Source: Omphalotus guepiniiformis (Eukaryota; Basidiomycota; Agaricomycetes; Agaricales; Omphalotaceae). Taken from it: a stretch of DNA of 64,000 bases. The stretch spans positions 248,001 through 312,000 of the forward strand of contig JAQOOI010000016.1 in the NCBI GenBank assembly GCA_028554645.1, in the 5' to 3' direction. The translations under genes and the position numbers were made by a program. Of the stretch, positions 24,854-35,314 are shown piece after piece; the stretch's first letter is position 1; each line of letters starts with the position of its first letter. The notes beneath the pieces were generated by a model. That model saw only the letters and a list, made by a program, of their open reading frames with translations, searched no databases and was not told the DNA's origin.

Positions 24854-25933
24854 ATGACACACTCCGAATTGTCTGCTGGACATGAAAGCTCTTCAAATCT
24901 CAAAAGGAAACGCATCTCTACCAATCACGAAAATTTGGAGAACGCTAGCACTGATCGAGCACCAAAGCGACCCAATTTATCGATTCAAATACCTGACGGC
25001 AAGTCGGACGTGCACTCCTCAATAACGGAAGCATCGAAAAGGAGCTCTCTTGATTCTCTGTTCTCGTGTGTATCTGAAAAGGACTCTTTATTCGATGAGG
25101 CCACACACATCGAGCTATCGGATTCACCAGCTGGCATTTCGCCGATGCCTGACTACCGCTCCGCTGCTTGGCGGACACTACCACCTATACCTGGCTTATA
25201 CTTCAATCCTTCTGTACAACTCCCAGATGAGCTGGCAGACGTTGTTGCGCAGTACTGTCTTCAGACGTATTTCTCTTCACCGGAAATCAATCAAGTGATG
25301 CTCTTCGGTCGCGCACCTCCAAGTCTGGACTATCTGAAAGCTTCCGTCATACCGTCTCCGACTCATGGTCACGCTGGTATACCTCCGCCGCTGATAAATC
25401 TCCTCTCCTCACTCTCTGAGCTTCTCCAGCCTATACTGCCTCTAGATGTCCACGAATTGATATTTCCTCGCATTCCTACGCGAGCTCGGCAGGCCATTTT
25501 GAACCTTTACCAACCCGGTGAAGGTATTACAGCTCATGTCGATCTTCTTCGACGGTTCGGTGATGGAATTGTTGGTGTCAGTCTGCTTGGCGGATGTGTA
25601 ATGCAATTCGTCAAGCAAAGGGCGTGTATAGAGTCTCAGGTTCCTGCCTTCGAGTCTAGCTCTTTGGTTGGTACTGAGAGCCCTCATGATGCTCAGGATG
25701 ATGCACGTTCGACTTACGACGTATATCTTCCACCGCGCAGCGCGCTTGTCATGTCTGGCGATGCGCGGTTTAACTGGACGCATGGAATAGACAAGAGGAA
25801 ACGAGATTTCGTTATGGAATCTGATGGCGACGAGAAGAATGCGAAGTGGATTGAACGGAGTGTCCGACTTAGCATCACCTTTCGTTGGCTATTACCAGGT
25901 GCAGATGTTGTCGGCTCAACCGCTGATGAATAG
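24854..25933 (+). CDS. AlkB-like 2-oxoglutarate/Fe(II) dioxygenase
   Basis: A 359-residue protein in one exon. The catalytic domain is a jelly-roll of the AlkB family: LNLYQPGEGITAHVD gives the iron ligands His228 and Asp230, FNWTHGIDKRKRD gives the third ligand His310, and SVRLSITFR gives Arg338 and Arg344, the 2-oxoglutarate-binding pair. LPDELADVV..YF near residues 123-140 resembles the N-terminal substrate-lid region of ALKBH proteins. The first 100 residues are polar, with KRKR and a Ser-rich stretch that may act as a nuclear signal. Such enzymes remove alkyl groups from nucleic acids or act on proteins; the closest human types by motif style are ALKBH4/ALKBH8, but I cannot fix the substrate. 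ATG 24854 is the first in frame after a TGA-containing leader. Absence of introns is unusual in this window. Confidence 0.88.
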   Translation: MTHSELSAGHESSSNLKRKRISTNHENLENASTDRAPKRPNLSIQIPDGKSDVHSSITEASKRSSLDSLFSCVSEKDSLFDEATHIELSDSPAGISPMPDYRSAAWRTLPPIPGLYFNPSVQLPDELADVVAQYCLQTYFSSPEINQVMLFGRAPPSLDYLKASVIPSPTHGHAGIPPPLINLLSSLSELLQPILPLDVHELIFPRIPTRARQAILNLYQPGEGITAHVDLLRRFGDGIVGVSLLGGCVMQFVKQRACIESQVPAFESSSLVGTESPHDAQDDARSTYDVYLPPRSALVMSGDARFNWTHGIDKRKRDFVMESDGDEKNAKWIERSVRLSITFRWLLPGADVVGSTADE

Positions 25934-27245
25934 ACTACCAATTCACGTATTTTAGCTAGTGAAGTACCCGACCCGTAGAATGATGTAGAAGAAATAGTGA
26001 GCCTAAGAATCCAATAGATGATAGAATTTATATATGTAACTGAACTCAAGAAAGAGTGTCACTGCTTTTTTCGCATTGTATTCAGGCGCTCGGCTTCAGC
26101 GCTTCTTCTCTCCTGTTCTTCTCCCACCATCATGTTGCCCTGCACTCAACGCTGGACACTGGCTAGCGGCACTACTATGTCGCTCACAAAATATGACACG
26201 CGTCTTGAAGGCTTGTGGAGGATATATGCGATCCTGGTCAAATCTTCTCTATCAACCTTTTCATCAGTTCTGTCATTTGCGTTGCTGCCATGCTTCTGAA
26301 GACTCAATTGCTCTTCTCGGGACCCGGGTGTATACATTCCAAACATCATTGTTATCCAGTCATTGCATTCTGTGAGCCTGCACTTCTATCACCAACGGAA
26401 TTGAAAACATCCAACTAACGGTTATCTCGGTCGACTTCTTCACCGAAATTAGACGACGACTTCCTGCGGTGGGATTGCAGTAGCACCTCGATTATCAAGC
26501 GATTCACGTCTGTGTTGGTTGCTGGTGCAGGATAGTCGACGCTGGCGCTGAGGCAATAAGAAAGTAGACGGCGAACACTCAAGCTCATTTATAGGCGCTA
26601 ATGGGGTGTTGCAAACGACCGGTCGAACTACTTCTCGAAGGGTCGTATGAATAGGGCGCGCTAGACGAACTTGTGACGAACCTGCATGATGTCTCTGAGG
26701 GCATGCGACGAGTGAGTATCGATTCTTATGCGTTTTGTTCAGAAGCTGATATTTTCTGTCTAGCACGGATGGTTCATGTTCAAGCGAACTTGAGAGCATA
26801 CAATAGCTTCGCCTATAGTCACCCATCTTTTTCTCAAGTATCGCAGCCCAGTCTCAGTTCGAAGCGAAGGAGAAGTCTGTTTTTCAGGGTTGGACGCACC
26901 CGACCCGTACTTGCGTGTTTGCTTTTAAGAATCTCTCGTTCGAGGGTCAAGTCATGATTGGACACGCTGCTTCTGCGCTGCTTTCATTTGAACGGAGGAA
27001 CCCAGACTTCAACAACGGACCAATCGCCTCCACCGGCCAAGCGTCAACACATATTTCTCGATCGTATTCTATGCACCGGGTTCCCATGCCAGGCTAGGGT
27101 GAGTGAGACTCGTTTACTTTAAGGAAATGAAATCATTAGATAACAGCTTTCAGGGACACGGAATGAGTGCATATAAGTAAGACCATGCTTGGCTCTTCGT
27201 AGCTCCCCCTTTAGCTCCTCGACACCTCAACTTCTCGGAACGAAA
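25934..27245. other. Intergenic, AlkB-like to F-box gene
   Basis: About 1.3 kb. Open frames on both strands are short and overlap each other, with no recognisable domain. Nothing else seen. Confidence 0.45.
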
Positions 27246-28927
27246 ATGTCCCTTGCGGTAGAATCTGGACCGTACGTTGACATGCGCACGCCCTGCGGTG
27301 AAGTCGATGCTGAGCAACAAGGAACTCCCCAGTTACCGGTCGAGATAATCGAAATAATTCTAGAGAACCTCGACCATCCCCTAAGGCCACCATCGCGTAG
27401 CCTATTGGCATGCTCCCTCGTCTCAAGATTGTTTTTCACACTCGCACGTCCGCGCATATACGCATCTCCTGTAATTGTAAACGAATCCAATGCGCGAGAG
27501 TTCCAAGTCCTCCTCGAATCCGTTTACGCAGAGTGGACAATGGTGCCATACCTCCGACTGATTCGCGTCCATTTGCCGCGTCCAGAGGAAGAGGAAGAGG
27601 AGGTGGGACAGGATCAATGGTTTTACAGAGTCGTTGACGCGCTCCGTGCTCGAGGCGTGAAGTTATACGGTCTATGCTTGCGAGGGCTCCAACTTCACCA
27701 TCTTGGAAACCTAATCCCTCTCATGGACTTCCTCTCAGGCACGCTCAAATCCCTTGACCTCGATTGGTCTATGCTCTGGCAGACACCTATACCCACCCCC
27801 TACTCAATTCCTCAACCTCATTCCCCTGCTCTTCAAAATCAGAGCGCTCCGAATTACCTGCTTGACCTACTTCGTTTCCTCCATCCCCTTAATGATACGC
27901 TCGAGCACCTTAGCATCCGAGGTGTATTCATGCATCAGTTCTCCGAAGCTGATATCGCTTCTGCCTTTTCCAACTATGCCTGGCCTACTTTTGAACGATT
28001 GAAGACCCTTTACGTCAACCCTTACTCGCCCGGTTTTCCAGAGGCATTTAGATGGGTGCTAAATGTGAAACTGAACGCGGGTGTATGCGGGAGGATGAGA
28101 CACGTGGAGCCCTTGCGGAGAGGGCCCAAAGACCTGATTCTGCCCCAGCTCACGCACCTGTGCATGAGTGGTTACGATACGGAATTTTTACAGATGTTCT
28201 TGGGGTCGCAAGTTTGTAGGGGGTTGAAACAGTTGTTTCTTATCTTTCATTCGACGAATTGTATGATACCAGGTATGTGCATTCCTTATATCTGGTCTTC
28301 GCTTGATCTGATTTTTGTTCTCGCTTCTGTTTTCCACTCATGTAACGATCTGCCCTCTTCGGATTTTTTATTCTCCCCCTCGCCTCCAACCCATCATCCC
28401 TCCTCGTTCATGTTTTGTCCATTCATCATACAGTCCTCGACCTATCTCCTCTCACCCAACTCCAAACCATCTCCGTCAACTTCCCGGGCATACGTAGCTC
28501 CTTCGAAGTTCAACCGATAGTACAAACGATCTGTTCTGCAATATGCTCTTCTTCCTCTCTCAGTACAAATGCGAATTTGAATCTCGAAACAAGGTTACGC
28601 TCTATCATCCTTTTACCAATTGGACTTGGGGTCGACAAGGCACCTGAGTGGAGTGTATTGGACGAAATGTTGGCATCCTATCAGTTCTTCCCCGCCACCG
28701 GCCTTCCTTTGAATAATGACCTTGACGGTCAGGGATTTGTATCTCGTAGTGGCCTCACGGCGGCAACGTCAAAACCAAAAATAACACTCTTCAGTAAAAC
28801 TCGCATGTTTGCAGCTTTCCCTCTCGCGAGGGAAAGGGGGATGGTGAAGGGTTGGTTTCCTTGTGCGGAGACAGGTAAAGGAGGTGAACACTGGGATTGG
28901 AATTCGATGCGTCTAGGATGGAAGTGA
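27246..28927 (+). CDS. F-box protein with leucine-rich-like region
   Basis: An agaric-type F-box protein, probably the substrate receptor of an SCF ubiquitin ligase. Near residue 30 the F-box reads LPVEIIEIILENL..SLLACSLVSRLFFTLARPRIY. Downstream come leucine-rich segments such as LRARGVKLYGLCLRGLQLHH, LEHLSIRGVFMHQFSEADI and LTHLCMSGYDTEFLQMF. One intron starts near 28270 (GTATGT) and ends at the CAG before VLDLSPLTQLQTI. The C-terminal exon ends RLGWK with TGA at 28925-28927. I start at ATG 27246 because the frame that opens at 27189 begins with TTG. The broken copy at 18002-19581 aligns along the whole length. Its target is unknown. Confidence 0.82.
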
Positions 28928-29639
28928 GGTTCAGGACGAAGACGTCGAAGCATGTGTTGAAGGTTAGAATCTTTAAACATGTACTATCGCATTACTGTGC
29001 ATAGTGTTGTTAATTATAATGTGAATCTAGCAAGAATACCACGAGTGAATACACGCTATGCATGAAGGTTGTACCACGGGTATCACTCCTCTTTGGGGGC
29101 TCAACCCCCTCTGTCGCTCAGTCAGTCCTAGTCAATGTAAAGGTGGTGTCGTCCCACCGTACACCCACGCAATAACACATTCTTCCATTCTTTCCCACTC
29201 CCTTCCGCAAGTTGGATGTCTTGGACTGCCTCTTGTCGTAACGGCGGAAGCGGATGATTGCGTCAAGACTTCCCTCGTCAGGAAAACCTGGGCGTTAGCA
29301 CAAAAGGCTCGCGGAGTCTTGGAGTCTTGTCCGTAGAAGGCAAAGTAATGAGTGACGAGCATGGTCGGAATTTCGCTACTGGACAGCAAAACCGAAGAGG
29401 GTACACTCCTCCTGTACAACGATCAGATGAATGCCATGGTGGCAAAAAACATTACGCTCATTGCACCCGTAATTTGCACTTGACGTTTTTGAGACTATTC
29501 TTAGCATAAAAAGCTGTATAGCCTTGGGGCCTCTTGGGGCTCGCGCAGTTTAAGGCCTGAAGCCTGAGACTTTGCCGTGTTCGACAGCCCAGTCAGGGAG
29601 ACTGTCTCAGCTTTTCGAAAACTTGGCATGTACGGAACA
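28928..29639. other. Intergenic, F-box gene to repeat block
   Basis: About 0.7 kb with no supportable gene; several overlapping short open frames on both strands only. Confidence 0.45.
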
Positions 29640-30340
29640 GTTCAATTCGTCTTTTTTGCTTCGTCTTCCATGTTGCCTACCTCGCTGCTTCCGAGTCGAC
29701 GACCCGGTCCTTCTATAAGTTGAGTCACTTGGGAACAGTAGAGACGGTCGAAGAGAGCATACACTTTTGAATTGAGATGCCTTGAATGCCTTGAATGCCT
29801 TGAATTCGGAACGATCGTCTTGCAGCATCGTCGTTTTATTCGTTTGCATCGTCTTTTTCTACGTCGTCCTTCTGTGCTTTTTCCCTTTTTTCTTTTGCAT
29901 TGTCTTCTTTGCTTCACCTTCCTAGTGTTGCTTCCGCGTCGGCTTGGATCAAGTAGCGAACGTAATTTTTTCGCCACAGAACAGAATTTGTTTTTGCTCC
30001 GACTCTTTTTGCTTCGTCTTTGTTGCTTCGTTCTTTCTTCTTCATCTCTTCCTTGCTTCAATTTGATCTTCCTTCTTTCCTGCTTCCAGGTCAACTCAGA
30101 ATGGGCAGCGTAAATCTTGTTAACGACCCGTATTCTTTTCGCCGCCACAGAGTTTATCTACAACTTTGAAGTTTTTGCTTCAACATTTCCTGCCTCGTCC
30201 TTGCTTCGTCTTTTTTTGTTTCGTCTTTCATGTTTCGTTTCTCTTGTTTCGCCTTCGTCCTTCGTGTATCCGAGTCAACTCGGAATAAGTAGCGTAAATA
30301 TCGTTGACGACCCGAGATATCCTTCGCATAGAACACCTCT
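29640..30340. repeat. Degenerate tandem repeat block rich in CTTCGTC
   Basis: Four related cores can be picked out: CTTCCGAGTCGACGACCCGG from 29688, CTTCCGCGTCGGCTTGGATC from 29931, CTTCCAGGTCAACTCAGAAT from 30083 and GTATCCGAGTCAACTCGGAA from about 30265. Three are followed by (C/G)AGTAGCG or CAGCGTAAAT and two then by GTTAACGACCCG or GTTGACGACCCG. Between cores the DNA is a loose run of GCTTCGTC and TTCTTC words. Spacing is irregular (about 243, 152 and 183 bases), so the array is old or built by several events. A TTGAATGCC word is also repeated three times near 29780. The long Lys/Arg-rich minus-strand frame across it is a by-product of the repeat. Confidence 0.65.
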
Positions 30341-30729
30341 TCGCTGTTGCTTCATACGTGAAGCTATCCATTACAAGCAAGCGTGCGAAGCTTCATCCAT
30401 GATGACGAGGATGCGGCCAGTACTTCGACGAAGTCCGACTCATGTGTCTAGCATTGAGTTCGAAGCAGATTCGAAGTTCGAAGGCAAGTCTTAACGGTGT
30501 TCGAAGTTGAATATAATAGTCACGTGGTGCTAAGTCCCCAAAAAATTGAAGAATATGACGAATATTATGCGCTAAAATTGATTTATTCCCTGTTGCCCTT
30601 GTCCCAGACACGTTCGCTGTCTGGCCCGTAACTTTTCCTTTTCACGAACTGGACAAACGGCTACGACGATTGCAACGACGAGAAACGACTATCATTGCTT
30701 GATTTCGACTTTGAGGAACGGCCTCTGCC

Positions 30730-33700
30730 ATGGCTTCTCCGATACCGACTAGACAGACATCAGTATCTAGTGCTACTCTCGATTCGGCCAGTGAGTTACT
30801 CGTATGCATTACATTGGCGGGAATGTCTGAAATGTTGTAGGCGTAGTGGAACCGCTGTACCAGGTGAAGTTGCTCTCGGCTCTTCGAAGTGGTCTGTGAC
30901 GTTGTAGTATCACCCGTGTATTTGGCGTATTTACTTGATACCCTCCTAGGCGACCCTGCTTTGATTCTTCCTTTTTTAACGGAAATCGGCAAGGACAGGC
31001 GCAAGTCAGCGGAAGGAGATCTTGACACTGGTGCCGCTGCTTTACATTTAGCCATTCGTTGTGGTTCAGGTGCGTATCCTTGATCCAAACACAATCGTCG
31101 GATTTGGACATTTATCATTGTTTTGGATAGTGGAAACTGTACGCTTGCTCCTCTCCCATCGTGCAATCTCGCCCAATGGCGTCCATCCACCTGGCACCGG
31201 AACGACTGCGTTGCATTTGGCTGCAAGTCTTGGGCGAACAGATGTCGTGAATCTGCTATTGGAGCAGGAGAATATCGATGATACAATTCGTGATACCCAT
31301 GGACGAACATGTAAAGACGTAGCGAAAGGGAAAGATGTTCTTCGAATCATAGAAGGTATGTGATGCCAAGTGAACCGTATAACGCCACGCTAAATAATAT
31401 AACATTCTCAGAGTCTCGCGCGTTCCTGAATGCATCGTACCGCTCTCTTCTTCACAGTTATATAATGTCTCCACCTTCTGCTACGACATCTCCAGCACTA
31501 TTGCACCTCCTCAACTCACCCCGGGTTCGCTTCGTCAACCTCTCTTACCTTGATAATGATTCTGGGACTTCCCTTCTACATGAAGCCGCAAATCGAAAAG
31601 ACCTTCGTCTCATCGAGCTGGCTGTGCGCGCAGGCGCTGACGTGTTTGTCCGTGACCGCAGGGGCAAGATGGCTTATGACGGTACAGGTAAGGATGACCG
31701 GGTTAGAGTGTTTTTGCGGCAATGTGAGTGTAAGTTGTGGATATTTATTAGCATAACTAATGAATTACTTATACAGTCGCAAATCATGATACGACCTTGA
31801 TTCAGACGCCTCTATCAGAGCCACCGACGCTCAGGGGATATTTGAACAAATACACGAATGTCGCCAAAGGCTACAATACGCGCTGGTTTGTACTAAAGAA
31901 TGGCGTATTCTCATGTTAGTTATTCTCCCCCTGAAGTTGTCTACCTTATTCTGAAGTCTCCTCGCTCATATTATCGCCACCAGGAAGACGAAACCGTTGC
32001 TAGTCGAGGTTCTATCTCCATGAAGACGGCCCTTCTCAAGATTTCCGCGGGGGATCGTATGCGGTTCGAAGTACATTCGACGCCCTCTAGAGGGCACAAT
32101 TCTGGTGTACAGAAGTGGTACATGAAGGCAAATCACCCAGTCGAAGCGGCACGATGGACGCAGGCGATCGGAAAGAGTATTGAGTGGTACAAACGCGACG
32201 CTGGAGCCTCTGGAGCCAGCGCGGGCACTGATGGAGAGGGTACTGGCTCTGGAACGGTGAAAGGGAGGAGACGGAGTGCAGAGAGTGATCCTGCTTATGG
32301 ACCTCACATCAGTGGGTTCGTCAGCAGTCAAGGGTCTATGGCGCCTGGTAAGGCGTCCACAGTGTCTATCCCGTCATTGCACTCGGCTAGAGCAAGTCTA
32401 TCCAGCGGACTCGGAAATCTTAAGCGTAAGAGTCGCCACATCTCAAGCAGCGGCACGCTGGACTCTGTGGAAACGAGCAATCAGGGGCCCGGTGGTGCCA
32501 ATGCCAGCCCTGACCTGACTCAGCGTAGCGATGATGGGGAGGAAATGGATGACGGGAATGCTGCTGATGGAGAGGAGAACGACCAAGATGATAATTCCTA
32601 TTCCTCTGGGGACGAATCTACACGGACCACCGGTGTCCCTTACCATGACACGTTCGAACTCCATGGCAATTCTACCGCGGCTCAGATGGAGCTCACGTCT
32701 CAGCTTCTCTCGAACATGGTTGCGCCAGGAGATCCCAAGGCTGTTCAAGTGAGAGAGGCATTGAAGGAGTCGTTCTCGATGGTGCAAGGCATGATGAACG
32801 AGTACATCCAGATGACGAGGGAGAGGGAGGAGTGGTACAAGAAACGGTTGGAGAAGGAGAGGCAGAGGCAGAAGGTGTGGGAGGAAAGCCTAGCGACTGT
32901 GGTAAAAGAGGGTGAAACTCTCGAGAATGAGTTGAGGATGAGGAGCCGGAGGAGGGGCAGCAAGTTCTTTGATGCTGGCGATTCAGGATTTTCCCATGGT
33001 CAAGGCTGGGATGTGAACTCTACGCTCAAGGCGAGGTACAGGACTTCCATCTTGGCACCGAAAATCCCAGAGATGACTGAGGAGGGAGGTCGTACCGGCA
33101 CTACGATTGCTGTACCTGCACAGATTACGTTGTCTCCTGTTCATTCTCCTGGAGTTGAAGGCCTTCCTCCTGTACCTTCGGGTGCACCTTCAACAGTTCC
33201 GAACCGCTCGCAAACGCAAGAGACGGTCATTCCGGCTACGTTGAGCCTGGGTCACGACACCCCCGATGAAGACCTTGGGACGGACGAGGAAGACGAGTTT
33301 TTCGATGCCATCGAGTCGAATAATCTTCCAAATTTGGTCATTCCGGAACATTTGGCTAGTCCTCAGCATACGGAGATGACTATTCCCTATGATAAGACGG
33401 TTCAGTACGAAGGATATAGGAATTTCCGGTCGAAGCTACAATTGGCGGCTGAGAGACCGGCAACGAGTCTTTGGTCGGTTTTGAAACATAGTATTGGGAA
33501 AGACTTGACTAAGATTAGTTTCCCTGTCTTCTTCAATGAGCCCACGAGTATGTTGCAGCGCATGGTACGGAAATGTTTTACGTGGTTGTCCTGACCGTTG
33601 GCTGATAAAATTGAGTTAGGCTGAGGATATGGAGTTCTCGGAGTGTCGTAAGTCCGGAATTGACCTTTACTTCGCTTGGTTCTGATTCAGAACCTGTAGT

Positions 33701-35017
33701 GGACGTGGCTGCAAGTGAAAGAGATCCTCATAAGCGTATAGCTTATATTGCTGCCTTCGCTATGTCAAATTATTCTTCGACAATTGGTCGTATAGCGAAG
33801 CCGTTCAATCCTATGCTCGTGAGTTCGGGCCGTCCTTTGCAAGGTTTTCTGCTAATGAATCGCTGCACAGAGCGAGACGTTCGAGTATGTTCGAATAGAT
33901 AAGGAGTATAGATATATGTCCGAACAAGTCAGCCATCATCCGCCAATGTCTGCTTGTTGGGCAGATTCACCAAAGTGGCATTACTTCGGAGAGGTAAGGC
34001 GCATCCTGACTCTCGCTGCTTCTTCCAGCTCAATCATGTTTACTTGTAGGTCGATGCACAAAATAAGTTCATGGGGAAATCGTTTGAGATTCGTCCGACC
34101 GGAGTTGCCCATGCCGAACTAGCTATACCTGCGGAGTGGGGACCTGGTTATCCCAAAGCTGTTGGCAAGATGAGAGATGGACTTGTTATGGAACATTTTA
34201 GCTGGAAGAAGGTTACGACGAATGTGTCTGGATTCATCCTTGGGTCTCCTACCATTGATCATTATGGTGATATGATAGTGCGTAGCTGGTACTCCTCACT
34301 TTTTATTTCTTGCCTGACGTTCTCGTATTACAGATTACCAACCATCGTACCAAGGACCAGTGCATTCTAACCTTCAAACCGAGAGGGTGGCGAGGAAAAG
34401 ATGCCTATGAAATATCCGGTCAGGTCATGGACGTCGAAGGCAATGTCAAGTACGAAATTGCTGGACGATGGAATTCGCAACTGGTCGCCCGCCAAGTCGG
34501 TATCGGCGATGGCATACTTCACCCCGACGTATCTGTCACCTCTCCGGCATCATCTTCTGCCATGCCTGAATACATTCTTCTCTGGCGAAACTCTGAAAAG
34601 CCCGCTGGTTCTCCCTTCAACCTTACTCCTTTCGCTCTGACTTTGAATGATTGTCCGAAGGATACGCTCAAACCATACCTCTGTCCTACGGACTGTCGTC
34701 TGCGCCCTGACCAGCGTGCGTTCGAGCTAGGGTACTACGAGCTCGCGAATGACTTGAAACAAGATCAGGAGGAGAAACAGCGTGCTACTAGGAAGGCAAG
34801 GGAAGAAGGGAAGCTACCGCGGCATAAACCTAGGTGGTTCACTGCTGAAACGGACGGTGATACGGGTGAGAGGGTGTGGACGCCTTCGCGTGTAAATGGT
34901 TTTCTTGAATATTGGCAAGAGCGGGAGAAGGTTTGGACTGAAAAGAAGGAAGGGGGTTCTGGAAAATGGAAGGATGTGGATTCGATATTTATTGAGGAAC
35001 CGGATGTTATAGTATAG
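30730..35017 (+). CDS. Oxysterol-binding protein, Osh1/Osh2 (Swh1) type
   Basis: A lipid-transfer protein for membrane contact sites. The start MASPIPTRQT at 30730 splices to VVEPLYQVKLLSALRSGD. Domains in order: ankyrin repeats (GAAALHLAIRCGS, TGTTALHLAASLGRTDVV, GTSLLHEAANRKDLRLIE); a PH domain (LRGYLNKYTNVAKGYNTRWF to ARWTQAIGKSIEWYKRD, about 31830-32200) for phosphoinositides; a long Ser/Gly-rich linker; a coiled segment (about 32790-32960); a FFAT motif EDEFFDAIES near 33290-33320, which in this family binds VAP/Scs2 on the ER; and the sterol/PI4P-binding ORD with the signature EQVSHHPP near 33920. The ORD is split by about five introns, and the last exon ends EEPDVIV with TAG. Length and layout match yeast Osh1/Osh2. 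Probable job: sterol and PI4P exchange between the ER and other membranes. Confidence 0.93.
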
Positions 35018-35314
35018 TGTTAGTCTTTTTATTGGGTTAGAACTATTGAAAGTAGTATACCAATCTGTAGTCGTTATTTCCTGTTGTACTGCAAGCTCTA
35101 ATTGACATTTTACATCTCTAAAGTGTGCACTGATGCCTGCCGTTTTATGCCTGCCGGACTCAACACGTGCCCCCGCGGAAATTTTTGGAAATCGTCCTGG
35201 TCTATTGAAGAGTTTCAAAGTTCCAGACTCCAGTCGTGTCTCTTGAATTGTTTCTTCTCACTGCCATTTGGACAGCTTCATATGTTGCGTTCGTCGTAGT
35301 ACGCAACTAAAAGT
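35018..35314. other. Short spacer, OSBP to Mrh4
   Basis: About 0.3 kb between two genes of the same strand; the helicase promoter must lie here or in the end of the OSBP gene. Confidence 0.5.

Noticed and set aside
29642..30148. 168-residue Lys/Arg-rich minus-strand open frame
   Set aside because: It is produced by the CTTCGTC-type repeat block; composition follows the repeat and no domain is seen.
30642..31310. 222-residue minus-strand open frame
   Set aside because: It overlaps the well-supported ankyrin exons of the OSBP gene on the plus strand and begins with a non-ATG codon.
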